In this document: positions 45,943 through 56,030 of the stretch, in pieces
Position numbering within the stretch: the first letter of the stretch is position 1
Layout: each line of letters starts with the position of its first letter
NCBI RefSeq assembly: GCF_020804225.1
Contig: NZ_WJBI01000012.1
Span: forward strand, 88,903 to 152,902
DNA length: 64,000 bases
Source: Methanosarcina sp. DH2
Lineage (GTDB): Archaea; Halobacteriota; Methanosarcinia; Methanosarcinales; Methanosarcinaceae
Direction of reading: 5' to 3'
Notes under the pieces: model-generated
The model's database searches: none
What the model was told of the DNA's origin: nothing
The model's input: only the letters and a program-made list of their open reading frames with translations
Position numbers and translations under genes: made by a program

Positions 45943-47070
45943 ATGTTATACAGAAGACTTGGCAAGACGGATGAAAAGGTTTCAATACTGGGTTTCGGTA
46001 CTATGCGGCTTCCTACAATTGGGGGAGATGATACCCGGGTTGATGAGGAAAAAGCCGTACAGATGATCCGTTATGCCATTGATTCCGGCGTTAATTACAT
46101 TGATACGGCTTATCCTTATCATGGGGGTATGAGCGAATCCGTTCTCGGGAAGGCGCTTGAGGACGGCTACCGGGAAAAGATATATCTTGCAACCAAACTC
46201 CCAAGCTGGCTTGTTACGAGCAGAGAGGATATGGACCGACTTTTAAATGAACAGCTTGAAAGGCTTAAAACCGATTACATTGATTTCTATCTTATTCATG
46301 CCCTGAACAGGGATTTCTGGGACCTGGTTAAAAAACACGGTATTTTTGATTTTCTTGATTCTGCCCTTAATGAGGAAAAAATAAAATACACAGGTTTCTC
46401 TTTCCATGATAATCTCGAAACATTTAAAGAAATAGTTGACTCCTATCCATGGACTCTATGTCAGATCCAGTACAATTTTATGGATGAAAATTTCCAGGCA
46501 GGGAAGGAGGGTCTACTGTATGCAGCTTCAAAGGGACTTGGGGTCGTTATTATGGAGCCTATGCGTGGGGGATATCTCGTCTCAAAAGTCCCACCTGAAG
46601 TCCAGGAGATCTGGGATTCTGCCGGGACACAACGAAGCCCTGTAGAGTGGAGTCTGCGATATCTATGGGACTATCCCGAAATAAGTGTGGTTCTCAGCGG
46701 GATGTCAGATATGAAACATGTAAAAGATAATGTAAAATTGGCATCTGAAGGTTTTCCTGAATCCCTGACAGAAGAAGAAAGAATACTCATTTCCCGGGTA
46801 AAGGAAGTATACAGGGCAAAAACAAAGGTAAACTGCACTGGTTGCCAGTACTGCATGCCCTGCCCATCAGGAGTAAATATCCCTGAGAATTTCAAGTACC
46901 TCAACAATGCCGAAATGTTTGATAATGCCGAAGGGGAAAAAGCTCTATACAGTGGCCTGGAAGGTCAGGCATCAAATTGTACGGAATGCGGGCAGTGCGA
47001 AGAAAAGTGCCCTCAGAAAACTCCTATCAGGGAAATGTTAAAAGAAGTTGTAAAACTATTTGGAAAATGA
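45943..47070 (+). CDS. Aldo/keto reductase with C-terminal ferredoxin domain (375 aa)
   Basis: The N-terminal AKR barrel (about 1-285) has YRRLGKTDEKVSILGFGTMR, GVNYIDTAYPYHGGMSE with the catalytic Asp and Tyr, KIYLATKLPSW with the Lys, and DFYLIHALN for the His position. The C-terminal ~85 residues hold CTGCQYCMPCPSGVNIP and CTECGQCEEKCPQKTPI for two 4Fe-4S clusters. This type, common in anaerobes, probably takes electrons from ferredoxin-like carriers rather than NADPH alone. ATG 45943 is used because GGGGGAC lies before it; the frame opens earlier but those residues do not fit the barrel. Confidence 0.9.
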   Translation: MLYRRLGKTDEKVSILGFGTMRLPTIGGDDTRVDEEKAVQMIRYAIDSGVNYIDTAYPYHGGMSESVLGKALEDGYREKIYLATKLPSWLVTSREDMDRLLNEQLERLKTDYIDFYLIHALNRDFWDLVKKHGIFDFLDSALNEEKIKYTGFSFHDNLETFKEIVDSYPWTLCQIQYNFMDENFQAGKEGLLYAASKGLGVVIMEPMRGGYLVSKVPPEVQEIWDSAGTQRSPVEWSLRYLWDYPEISVVLSGMSDMKHVKDNVKLASEGFPESLTEEERILISRVKEVYRAKTKVNCTGCQYCMPCPSGVNIPENFKYLNNAEMFDNAEGEKALYSGLEGQASNCTECGQCEEKCPQKTPIREMLKEVVKLFGK

Positions 47071-47624
47071 CTTTATTTGGAAAAACGGTTTTACTGGAAA
47101 AATAGTTTCGAATTTACCCGGTTTTTCCTTTTCTCGGCTTTTTTCTTTTATATTTATGGAGCTTCATGTTTTACATGAAGATATTTAGAGGACTGGTTAT
47201 CCGACCCTCTTAAAAACCATAATGTATTAGCTGTAAGGTTTACCTCAGAGCTTCTGGAAGCACATTGATGGCCAGGTTTTTTCATCAATAGTATCTCCTT
47301 TGGAGGGAGTATTATTGCTTCTTAACACTCCTGAAGAAAACCACAGCGTATCTACCACATCTTAATATTCACCCAATCGAAACGACAGTAGAATGGTGGT
47401 TCTATCTATCGAATTTATATAATCCCTATTCATATATAGCCAAAACGATGAAGATTATTACTTTGCGATTAGAATATTCCAATGGCATTGGATATGGCAA
47501 CTCCCGTTGGAACCTGTCCATTTTGTTATGAGTTTCGAATAATACGATATTTGCCCTGAATTTCTTGAGAACCTTTCAGTGAACTTATAATCTGTAGTTA
47601 TAATCTTTTAATTGAGACAAAGAC
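47071..47624. other. 554 base gap upstream of the regulator gene
   Basis: AT-rich, no gene. A small hairpin CTCCTTTGGAG lies near 47290. Probably the promoter region of the DUF1724 regulator. Confidence 0.4.
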
Positions 47625-48497
47625 ATGAGCCCTGTTTCTGGTACCAGTTCTTCGTTGCTTGACGCAATCTTCCTTTCTGAAAAAAGAAAGAACCTTCTTC
47701 TACTGTTAAAAGAGGAGGGCCCTAAAAGCAATGACGAAATCAAAAATGCATTTGATTTCCCCTGGAAGTCAATGATTCCTCAGATCAAAAAACTGGTTGA
47801 TCTGGGTTTGGTAATCCATGCCGATGGGTTGTATTCTCTCTCTGAAATGGGGATCGTGATAGCTACAAACGTACAGTTTTTGCTAAACACTTTGAAAATA
47901 TATGAAGAAAATAGAGATTTCTGGTCCGAACATGATTTGAGCTCAATTCCTTTCCATCTTCTTACAAGAATCGGGGAATTGGGCCAGTGTAAGGTACTGA
48001 AACCAGATTTGTCTCATATATTTAAAGTTCAGGAAGATGTTGTAAAATGTATGCTGGCTTCTTCCCGCATTATGGTAGTTGTTTCAGCTATCCATCCAGC
48101 TTATCATCTGGCCTGTCTGGAGTTTATTGAAAAGAATATTGATGTTACAATTATCCTGACAGAATCGGTTTTTGAGAGTATCCAGGCCGAGTGCCTCCCG
48201 AAATCAGATGCAGTTTTCAGTGATAGTTCCGTTCTTAAACTGGATCTTCCTGAGTATAAAAAAGAAGTTCAGCTTTTTTTGAACTGCGAGAACTCACATT
48301 TTTTCGTGTCTGATGGTGAGGAGAAAAAACCAATGATGCTGATAGTGACCGACAAGATCTTTGCGCTTTCACTACTTGATAAACATAGCAGGATTGACCG
48401 CCATTATATTGTAAGCTTTGATCCTGGGGCTCTAAAATGGGGAGAAGAACTTTTTGCATATTACAAAAAGAATTCCAGACCGATCTTTTCGTTTTAA
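47625..48497 (+). CDS. HTH-DUF1724 methanogen transcription regulator (290 aa)
   Basis: The N-terminal winged helix (about 10-85) is ArsR-like: SEKRKNLLLLLKEEGPKSND, then WKSMIPQIKKLVDLGLVI and GLYSLSEMG. The C-terminal ~160 residues match DUF1724 (methanogenic regulator domain): LSHIFKVQEDVVKCMLASSR, MVVVSAIHPAYHLACLEFIE, LNCENSHFFVSDGEEK. Msr-type regulators of this build control methyltransferase genes in Methanosarcina. Its target is unknown; the mtaA-like gene is 21 kb away. ATG 47625 opens MSPVSGTSSSLLDAIF. Confidence 0.85.
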   Translation: MSPVSGTSSSLLDAIFLSEKRKNLLLLLKEEGPKSNDEIKNAFDFPWKSMIPQIKKLVDLGLVIHADGLYSLSEMGIVIATNVQFLLNTLKIYEENRDFWSEHDLSSIPFHLLTRIGELGQCKVLKPDLSHIFKVQEDVVKCMLASSRIMVVVSAIHPAYHLACLEFIEKNIDVTIILTESVFESIQAECLPKSDAVFSDSSVLKLDLPEYKKEVQLFLNCENSHFFVSDGEEKKPMMLIVTDKIFALSLLDKHSRIDRHYIVSFDPGALKWGEELFAYYKKNSRPIFSF

Positions 48498-48618
48498 GTT
48501 TCTCACTACTCTAAAACTTCACTACTCTAAAGCTTCATTACTCTAAAATTTCACTGCTCTAAGGCTTCAATCTAAAATTTCTCAATTTGCTTTCTTCAGG
48601 TTGGAATTTTTTGAAACT

Positions 48619-49425
48619 TTATCTTTCTTTTATTCCCCAGCCTTTAAAGAAGGTATAACAGAAAGTCCCTCCGGGTTCGGCAGTCTCATGAAGCTCTTTT
48701 ATCCCTTTTTTCCACGCCTCTTCTTTTATCATTTGCATTTCCAGAGCCTGCTCTTTTACACCTTCTACCATGGGAATAATGGTTTTCAGGATAAAGCCGT
48801 CCACAAGTTCAGGTTTGCTTGAATCTACGTAGACCATTCTGGGATCTACTTTTACTTGCCTGAATCCTGATTCCTGCAGAATAGGGTAAAGCCGTCGCCC
48901 GATTAAGGAATCTCCTTTCATGTGCGCCTGCACCCGGATGAGACAGTGCCAGGCTTCAACAGCTTCTTTTCCTTCTGGATAGAAGTAACATGACCCATGG
49001 TCACCTTCGATTACAGTAACTGTACCCCTGGGTTTCAGAGCTTTCTTCAGGTTTTTCAGGGCTTCTTCCGGGTTCTGCAGGTGTTCGAGCACGAAACAGA
49101 CAAAAATGTGGTCAAAACTCCCATCTTCGAATGGAAGGGAAAAAATATTTGCCTGCAGGAATCTAACATTTTTAATTCCATTTTTTTCTACATTTTCCCT
49201 GGCTTTATCAAGTGATTCAGGAGATATGTCCACTGAAGTAATTTCTGCATCCGGATTGTTTTTTGCAAGAATCACAGTCTGGGCACCTATCCCGCAGCCA
49301 GCTTCAAGCACCTTTGCTCCGGGCGGATATATCGTATCATGATGGAGAAGTTTTTCAAGCGTGTCTGCCTGTTCTGAAAGGCGGAGAGCCTCTCTTTCGG
49401 AATAACCATGTACATATTCGGTCAT
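48619..49425 (-). CDS. Class I SAM-dependent methyltransferase, UbiE-like (268 aa)
   Basis: Rossmann methyltransferase: GAKVLEAGCGIGAQTVILAK (motif I), ITSVDISPESLDKARE, FDHIFVCFVLEHLQNPEEAL and LKPRGTVTVIEGDHG. The C-terminal ~90 residues are a helical cap that would choose the substrate. ATG 49425 (MTEYVHGYSEREALRL) is preceded by GGGAGCG and begins the family's usual N-terminus; an earlier TTG adds 18 residues. Substrate unknown. Confidence 0.85.
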   Translation of the reverse strand: MTEYVHGYSEREALRLSEQADTLEKLLHHDTIYPPGAKVLEAGCGIGAQTVILAKNNPDAEITSVDISPESLDKARENVEKNGIKNVRFLQANIFSLPFEDGSFDHIFVCFVLEHLQNPEEALKNLKKALKPRGTVTVIEGDHGSCYFYPEGKEAVEAWHCLIRVQAHMKGDSLIGRRLYPILQESGFRQVKVDPRMVYVDSSKPELVDGFILKTIIPMVEGVKEQALEMQMIKEEAWKKGIKELHETAEPGGTFCYTFFKGWGIKER

Positions 49426-50030
49426 GAGTGCTTTCGCTCCCTGTTTTTTATCTTTCAGTCCTTTATTAACTGTTATCAATCAATATATCTTTATCTTCAA
49501 ACTGCTGTTATTTTCAGATAACGGCGAAAGTACTGCTGGATACCGTCTGAAACAGCTAGATGAATACTTTTTTACCATATTCTCTTTTACCAGATCTGGG
49601 TTACTGCCCTTAATCCTGACTGCAGAATTTATTCTCTTTTCAAAAAAAATCAATTCATTTTATAAAAAAACTCATATAATAACAGAACCTTTTAGAAATG
49701 GGGAGTTAGGTATACGGACATACACTCAACTGTAAGTTGTAAACAGAGTTTTAAGTTTGGGTACTCAGGTCTGGAGTTTATGTTCTAATCAGATCCTGAA
49801 TTCTACCTGCCGGGTCTCAAATCTCATTATCTTGAGACGGCTTCTGCTTACTTTGAGCTCTATGTTATTACTAGCCTGCGCTTCCATCAGAATCTGTGTA
49901 CCAATGGTACTGGATGGTCCATGCTTATTGGAATTTTTTAACAATAGCACTTATGGGCTTAACAATAGCACTATGGATTTCAGCATTCAAGAATAGACTG
50001 AACTTGAAGAATGGGGAAGGTGACTATACT
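49426..50030. other. Upstream region of the catalase gene
   Basis: 605 bases. From 49896 the catalase frame is open and would encode a membrane-helix-like stretch (NFLTIALMGLTIALWISAFK). The catalase ribosome binding site (GGGGAAGG, 50013-50020) lies after it, so it is probably not part of the enzyme. It could be the remnant of a small membrane protein. Confidence 0.4.
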
Positions 50031-52166
50031 ATGGATAAAAAGAGAATGGTTGACGAAAAAAGCAAAGATGAGCAATTAGAAATGGTTCGGGAAGACCCTG
50101 AACGTGAATTTCTGACAACGAATCAGGGTGTTAGGGTCAGTAATACCGATATCTCACTCAAGGCAGGGGAAAGAGGACCAACCCTGCTTGAGGATTTTCA
50201 CTTCAGAGAAAAATTAACTCATTTTGATCATGAAAGAATTCCAGAAAGGGTTGTCCATGCCCGTGGGTCGGGAGCATATGGGTTCTTCCAGGTTTATGAG
50301 CCTATGACGGAATACACGAGTGCAAAATTCTTGCAGAACCCAAACAGTAAAACGCCAGTTTTCGTCAGGTTTTCCACCGTAGTAGGGTTCAGAGGCTCGG
50401 CAGATACTGTCAGGGACGTCCGGGGTTTTGCAGTAAAATTTTATACCGAAGACGGCAACTACGACCTGGTTGGCAACAACATTCCTGTCTTCTTTATTCA
50501 GGACGCAATAAAGTTCCCTGACCTTGTCCATGCAATTAAACCTGAACAGGATGACCAGATGCCTCAGGCTTCAGCAGCACATGATACATTCTGGGACTTT
50601 GTAGCGTGCCACCCGGAAAATGCACATATGATTATGTGGGTACTTTCGGACCGTGCACTTCCCAGAAGTTACAGGATGATGCAGGGTTTTGGGGTTAATA
50701 CTTACCGTTTCGTTAATTCTGAAGGCAAAGGCAGATTTATAAAGTTCCACTGGAAACCTCTGCTAGGAATCCACTCCCTTGTCTGGGATGAAACTCAGAA
50801 GATAGCAGGAAAAGATCCAGACTTCAACCGTCGTGACCTCTGGGAAGCAATTGAGATGGGAGACTATCCTGAATATGAGTTCGGAATCCAGATCCTTGAG
50901 GAAGAGGACGAGTTTAAATTTGACTTTGATATCCTCGACCCTACAAAGATCTGGCCGGAAGAGGATGTGCCTGTTAAATGGATAGGTAAGATGACCCTCA
51001 ATCGCAATCCGGACAATTTCTTTGCTGAGACCGAACAGGTTGCATTCTGTCCGGCAAATGTGGTTCCTGGAATTGATTTCTCTAATGATCCGCTCCTTCA
51101 GGGACGCCTTTTCTCATACCTCGACACACAGCTAATCCGCCTTGGGGGCCCTAATTTCCAGGAAATCCCAATTAATCGGCCACTTGCGCCAATAGCCAAT
51201 AATCAGAGGGAAGGTTATCACCGCACTACAATAAACAAAGGCAAAAGCAGCTATTTCCCCAATACCGTAGGGGAAAACCTTCCACGTCCAGCTTCTGTAG
51301 AAGAAGGCGGATATGTCCATTATATGGAGAAAGTCGAAGGCAAGAAAATCCGTTCCCGCAGTGAGAAGTTCAAAGACTTTTTCAGCCAGGCGAAATTATT
51401 CTGGAACAGCATGTCGAAACCTGAAAAAGAGCACATTATAGAGGCATTCCATTTTGAAATAGGAAAAGTCAAAGACAAACAAATCAGGCAGGCAATTGTC
51501 GATATGTTCAACAATGTTGACGGTGACCTTGCAATAGAGATCGCAAAAGGGGTAGGAGTCTCTGCTCCGGCACAGAAAGGAGGGTCTCCGGTAATTAAAG
51601 AGTCTCCAAACGTCAGCCAGGAGCGCACTGAACACACGGTGAAAAACACAATCAAATCCAGAAAGATTGCCATTCTTGTTGCGGATGGGTATGATCAAAA
51701 GGATCTAAACCAGGTGATGCAGGCTTTAAAGGCTGGAGGAGCAAATGCCCATATTATTTCGAAGTATCAGGGCATGTTAAAGAGCTCAAACGGCGAAGAA
51801 ATCGAAGTTGATAAAAATTATCGCACTACTGCATCAGTACTGTATGATGCGGTATACATTCCTGGCGGGAAACAGAACATAGACACTCTGAAAATGCATG
51901 GCGATGCGATTCACTTCATCAATGAAGCATTCAGGCACTGCAAACCGCTGGGCGCAAGCGGAGAGGGAGTTGAACTACTCAAGGCAGCAAAGCTTCCCGA
52001 TATAAAACTTGCAGGGCAGGAATCCGCTGACCAGGTAGTATCCGATAAAGGTATTGTTACCACCAGAAAAGAGGGAGGTAACAGCTCTTTTAACGAATCC
52101 TTTACTGCTGCAATTGCAAAGCACAGACATTGGGATAGGGAAAAGAAGGAACAGGTTCCAGCCTGA
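50031..52166 (+). CDS. katE: Large-subunit (HPII-type) haem catalase (711 aa)
   Basis: Clade 2 monofunctional catalase, which splits hydrogen peroxide to water and oxygen. The core (about 40-530) has the distal haem His in [19 protein letters not shown], the Asn region [19 protein letters not shown] and the proximal Tyr in [15 protein letters not shown]. The C-terminal ~150 residues are the flavodoxin/DJ-1-like domain of [47 protein letters not shown] (no Cys nucleophile). ATG 50031 follows GGGGAAGG by ten bases. It should protect an anaerobe during oxygen exposure. The gene is monocistronic and may have been acquired from bacteria, where this clade is common. Confidence 0.9.
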   Translation: MDKKRMVDEKSKDEQLEMVREDPEREFLTTNQGVRVSNTDISLKAGERGPTLLEDFHFREKLTHFDHERIPERVVHARGSGAYGFFQVYEPMTEYTSAKFLQNPNSKTPVFVRFSTVVGFRGSADTVRDVRGFAVKFYTEDGNYDLVGNNIPVFFIQDAIKFPDLVHAIKPEQDDQMPQASAAHDTFWDFVACHPENAHMIMWVLSDRALPRSYRMMQGFGVNTYRFVNSEGKGRFIKFHWKPLLGIHSLVWDETQKIAGKDPDFNRRDLWEAIEMGDYPEYEFGIQILEEEDEFKFDFDILDPTKIWPEEDVPVKWIGKMTLNRNPDNFFAETEQVAFCPANVVPGIDFSNDPLLQGRLFSYLDTQLIRLGGPNFQEIPINRPLAPIANNQREGYHRTTINKGKSSYFPNTVGENLPRPASVEEGGYVHYMEKVEGKKIRSRSEKFKDFFSQAKLFWNSMSKPEKEHIIEAFHFEIGKVKDKQIRQAIVDMFNNVDGDLAIEIAKGVGVSAPAQKGGSPVIKESPNVSQERTEHTVKNTIKSRKIAILVADGYDQKDLNQVMQALKAGGANAHIISKYQGMLKSSNGEEIEVDKNYRTTASVLYDAVYIPGGKQNIDTLKMHGDAIHFINEAFRHCKPLGASGEGVELLKAAKLPDIKLAGQESADQVVSDKGIVTTRKEGGNSSFNESFTAAIAKHRHWDREKKEQVPA

Positions 52167-52260
52167 ACTTATTTGAGAGGAAAGTACTCCTCTCTTTAAT
52201 CCCATACTTTCTTTACTTTTATAATTACACTTTTTTATTTTTCTCTTTTTCTTTTTGCCT

Positions 52261-52965
52261 TCATTTTCTCATGGTCACCATATACAGTTTTCTTGGGAGA
52301 TCCCCTTCCTCGAATTCTTCCACTTCTAAACGCCCATATCCATTTGCAAGGTGCTCAACTTTTTCTCTGCTGAAGAAGTGCACTATAAAGCCGCCCGTAA
52401 TTTCATACATATCCTCTCCTCTGTGGACCCCTGTCCCGTAATGGGCATCCCCTGTGTGTCTGGCTGTATAGATATTTAACCCGCCTGGTTTGAGCACTCT
52501 TCTAACCTCACTGCAGAGAAATTCCAGTTCATTTGTGGTCAGAGCCATGCAGTAAAGCATGTGAGAATAGCAAGCATCAAATGCTTCATTTTCAAAGGGC
52601 AGCGGATTTCTTACATCGTGCCTGAGGGCTTTAACGTGTTTCCCTAATCCTGCTTGTTCGGCTTTTTCTTTTATCGCCTTTGGCCCGCTTTCAGTATAAT
52701 CGAGCGAATAGACTGAAAAATCCCTGCTGGCAAAATAGCAGGTGTCTCTCCCCTGCCCCCCTCCAAGCTCCAGGATTTTCTTTTTTCCTTCTTTTTGAAA
52801 AAGATCTGCGGCTTTTCTGGCAGGATAACTTGGCTCATCCCCGAACCTCGAGCAGGCGTTTGAAAATACTTTTTCCCAGTGAGGCTGCTGCTCATTAAGA
52901 ATCTCCTTTTCCATGCCGTATTCTACTTTTTCACTACCTGTATCTTCCATATTCATCTCATGCAC
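52261..52965 (-). CDS. Class I SAM-dependent methyltransferase (234 aa)
   Basis: Rossmann methyltransferase of the TehB-like kind: KKILELGGGQGRDTCYFASR (motif I), FSVYSLDYTESGPKAIKEKA, FDACYSHMLYCMALT and VLKPGGLNIYTARHTGD. The C-terminal region with HFFSREKVEHLANGYG is typical. ATG 52965 gives a polar 18-residue leader before MEKEILNEQQPHWEKVF, so a start at the internal ATG is possible. Substrate unknown. Convergent with the catalase gene. Confidence 0.85.
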   Translation of the reverse strand: MHEMNMEDTGSEKVEYGMEKEILNEQQPHWEKVFSNACSRFGDEPSYPARKAADLFQKEGKKKILELGGGQGRDTCYFASRDFSVYSLDYTESGPKAIKEKAEQAGLGKHVKALRHDVRNPLPFENEAFDACYSHMLYCMALTTNELEFLCSEVRRVLKPGGLNIYTARHTGDAHYGTGVHRGEDMYEITGGFIVHFFSREKVEHLANGYGRLEVEEFEEGDLPRKLYMVTMRK

Positions 52966-53085
52966 TTCCTTCCTGTTAGCTTCCCTTTTTAACCCGTATT
53001 GGTATTATTTTATCATCAGTGCAATTTTATACTCCTAACTTTAATATAACTGTTTATCTCGATAATGCGAGAGAACTCCTTCCTC

Positions 53086-53111
53086 GCCAGATCGGATAAA
53101 TCCGATCTGGC
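53086..53111. repeat. Perfect 12 bp stem hairpin 5' of the TnpB relic
   Basis: GCCAGATCGGAT, AA, ATCCGATCTGGC. It lies 85 bases before the TnpB relic start, where IS200/IS605 elements carry a left-end hairpin. Confidence 0.8.
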
Positions 53112-53195
53112 AGGTGGGAGGTGAAAGCCGTCAACTTCTAAACGAAATACATTCCTAAAAAAATTATATAACCTTCTAGAATATACTCTCGATAT

Positions 53196-53587
53196 ATGCT
53201 AAAAGCCTACAAATTTAGACTAAATCCTACGGTAGATCAGAAAGTTCTGATCGATAAACACATTGGTAGCTGTAGATATGTGTTTAATTGGGCTCTGGCA
53301 TAAAAAATAAAAACATATGAGGAATCTGCTAAATCAATTCCACAGTTTGATCTGAATAGGCAACTTACTCAGCTTAAAAAAGAGCAGCTTTTCCTTAAAG
53401 AAGTGAATGCACAGTCTTTACAGGGAATGACAAAGCAGGTTGAATCGGCATTTACAAGATTCTTCAGGGAAAAGAAAGGTTTTCCAAAATTTAAGTCTAA
53501 GAAAAACCCAATACAATCATTTCCAATCTACAATCATATTACATGAATTTTGAAAATGACATTATTAAATTACCGAATAAAGGATAA
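53196..53587 (+). pseudogene. tnpB: Decayed IS200/IS605-type tnpB (5' part)
   Basis: ATG 53196 opens MLKAYKFRLNPTVDQKVLID and GSCRYVFNWALA, the standard TnpB N-terminus, then meets TAA near 53301. The same frame goes on with FDLNRQLTQLKKEQLFLKEV, NAQSLQGMTKQVESAFTRFF and FPKFKSKKNPIQSF. After a frame change it ends MNFENDIIKLPNKG at 53587. The RuvC-like nuclease part and zinc finger are absent. So this is a truncated, dead copy of the RNA-guided nuclease gene carried by such elements. Its best partner in the window is the split tnpB at the right end. Confidence 0.85.
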
Positions 53588-54619
53588 TATGGAGGTTTGC
53601 CCGAGAGAATGGCACTCTCGAGCGATTTTTTTATTGGATCTTGAAAACTGGGTTGTTTTTTTTAAGTTTTTTAAGGATGAAAACTTTCACTCCTCATCTA
53701 TGGCACTCACATACCTGGGAAATAAGAGTATGTAATTTTCCTGGTAAGACTTCCCATCTTTGCTGATATTAAGATTCCACATGATCTCCGGTTCTTTAGC
53801 TATTCCTTTAGCCTTGATCATCTTATTCCTCCCTGTTTCACCTCTCGATTTTAATAATTTGTTCTTTTTCTATCCTGCTGGATACTCCCGGGGTTGCACA
53901 ATTCCCGGGATAAGCGCCAGCTGATTGCATATCTGTTCGCTTTGCAGGATAGAGGACTAATTTCTATCCATTCCAATTAAAACTCGAAAACTACGTAAGG
54001 GTAAGGATTTGGGTAACAGGCGTTAGTTATGAGGGTAATAAGCTCAAGCTGCCTTATTTTTAGTGTAGTCGGGAAGAACTGAACTCCTAGTCGAAATCGG
54101 ATCTGCCCGGAAATAGCTTCTCCCTCTTTTTCTAATGTGCCTTTACTTCTCCTTTTTCAAATTCTCTTTTTTCTTATTTGTTCATATCATGGAACAAATC
54201 CATAATTTCCTGTTTCTCATTTTCAAAACTATTTTTTGAAGAATTAATATTTGTTTGTTTATATGTAGCAACTTATAATGCTAAAAATACGAATCCTATT
54301 AACAAAATCAAACATAGGCTCACAAGTAAATAGCTAAAAATTCGGAAAAGCTCCTGCCTGCAGAAATCTGAATCGGGATCGGTTATCTATCTTTAATTCC
54401 AGCCTGGTTTTCTCTTTGAGTAACAAATATTTAATTTTTTATTATCTTGCGATGATTGGAAAGTAAGCGGCATAAATCAAAAAGCTCCTTTTTATGCTAT
54501 TTCTTCAAAAAAAGGTTTGATGGGATGCATAATAATTTATTTTTAGAAGATAAATACCTATTTATAAATCTATTGTCAAGTTTAATATTGAGAACTGAAT
54601 CAAAACGAGGGGAAGCAAA
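53588..54619. other. 1 kb gap after the TnpB relic
   Basis: A hairpin CGAGAG/CTCTCG (53602-53620) closely follows the relic and may be the remnant right end. The rest is AT-rich with no gene supported, leading to the CDF gene's GAGGGG ribosome binding site. Confidence 0.5.
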
Positions 54620-55813
54620 ATGTCCAGACAGAATTCCAGCACTCGCCTGCACGACAAAGAGAGCATCAATGAAAAGCCCCATGAGCAAAGTCATAAACAC
54701 GATGGGTTTTTCAATTCTCGTCTTTCCCCCAATTCCCTCTCTCACAAACTTTCTCACAAGCTTTCTCACAAACTTTCTCGTAAACTCTCCAATACTCACT
54801 TGCATGAGCATCCTCACGAGCATTCCCATATACACAACCACACGCATGGGAGGGTGGATCCTTCCATAATTGCGACCAGTAAAGGGCTCTGGGCTGTGAA
54901 ATGGTCATTTATAGGGCTGATGGTCACAGCGATTCTGCAGATTTTCATTGTTTATATATCAGGTAGTGTTGCCCTTCTTGCCGATACCATTCACAACTTC
55001 GGGGACGCATCAACGGCAATACCCCTCGCGATCGCCTTTTCCCTCTCAAGAAAAAAGCCGAGCAAACGCTTTTCCTATGGGTACGGAAGAGCAGAAGACC
55101 TTGCAGGTGTAATTATTGTCCTCCTTATTCTTTTCAGCGCGGCAGTTGCGGGCTATGAGTCCGTGGTACGTTTCTTCGACCCTCAGCCTGTAGGTCATTT
55201 GCAGGCTGTAGCTGTTGCCGCAATCATAGGTTGTATTGGAAACGAGGTCGTGGCACAGTTTCGCATGAAGGTTGGAAAGGAAATCGGGAGTGCAGCCCTT
55301 ATTGCTGATGGGTACCATGCGCGGGTAGACGGTTTTACTAGCCTTGCTGTACTTGTAGGGGCAGTTGGAGTCTGGTCCGGGTATCCGATCATTGACCCCC
55401 TTATTGGCATGTTAATAACAATTGCTATCCTCAAAATAGTCCTTGACTCAAGCAAACTTGTATTTACCCGCCTTCTTGATGGCATTGAGCCTGAGGTCCT
55501 CGATAAGGTCAAAGATATCTCTGAGAGTGTCGAGGGTGTTTGTGAGGTTACGGACATCAGGGTTCGCTGGATCGGGCACAGACTCCATGCTGAGATTAAC
55601 GCTTCCGTTGATCCTTCCCTTTCTGTTGAAGAGGGGCATGAAATTGCCAACGCTGTAAGAGAGAAGCTTCTGGAGAATTTTTCCTATCTCTCCGGGACCA
55701 CCATCCATGTAGATCCCCTTACAGCTTCAGGGGAGTGTTGCCATTGTGTGCCTGAAAGCCCTGAAAAGAGAAATGGAAAACAAAAGCGTGTTTCAAACGT
55801 TTATCCCGGTTAA
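54620..55813 (+). CDS. CDF-family metal efflux transporter with His-rich N-terminus (397 aa)
   Basis: Cation diffusion facilitator. Six membrane helices start near residue 95: VKWSFIGLMVTAILQIFIVY, then SGSVALLADTIHNFGDAST with the H-x3-D metal site, and later ALIADGYHARVDGFTSLAV (HxxxD). The C-terminal cytoplasmic domain (about 290-375) has EGVCEVTDIRVRWIGHRLHA. The first ~85 residues are His/Ser-rich with SHKL repeats from a 12 bp unit, then HLHEHPHEHSHIHNHTHG, a likely Zn or other divalent metal buffer. The C-terminus adds a CCHC-like piece (GECCHCVPE). Probably exports zinc, cobalt or similar by proton exchange. ATG 54620 follows GAGGGG. Confidence 0.9.
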   Translation: MSRQNSSTRLHDKESINEKPHEQSHKHDGFFNSRLSPNSLSHKLSHKLSHKLSRKLSNTHLHEHPHEHSHIHNHTHGRVDPSIIATSKGLWAVKWSFIGLMVTAILQIFIVYISGSVALLADTIHNFGDASTAIPLAIAFSLSRKKPSKRFSYGYGRAEDLAGVIIVLLILFSAAVAGYESVVRFFDPQPVGHLQAVAVAAIIGCIGNEVVAQFRMKVGKEIGSAALIADGYHARVDGFTSLAVLVGAVGVWSGYPIIDPLIGMLITIAILKIVLDSSKLVFTRLLDGIEPEVLDKVKDISESVEGVCEVTDIRVRWIGHRLHAEINASVDPSLSVEEGHEIANAVREKLLENFSYLSGTTIHVDPLTASGECCHCVPESPEKRNGKQKRVSNVYPG

Positions 55814-55977
55814 ATCCTGGAAGATTTTCAGACCTCTTCCTGAACCTTTCAGGAGAGGCAAGGCTATTCTCTATTTACCTTCGCGTGATTATCCGAAGGT
55901 GCCGATTTATGGATTTGCCTCGCTATCCTGTCCAAGACAGTATCCCGCAAAAAAGATTCTGAGAAGAAGAGTTCCCG

Positions 55978-56002
55978 TTATTATTATTATTATTATTATT
56001 AA
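55978..56002. repeat. (ATT)n microsatellite
   Basis: Eight TTA/ATT triplets in a row just before the convergent lipoprotein gene end. Confidence 0.85.
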
Positions 56003-56030
56003 TTTCATTCCCTTCTTCCCAGCAATGATT

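Noticed and set aside
54456..54869. 137-codon frame overlapping the CDF start
   Set aside because: It is an out-of-frame shadow of the His-rich repeat region; the CDF frame has the ribosome binding site and the family match.
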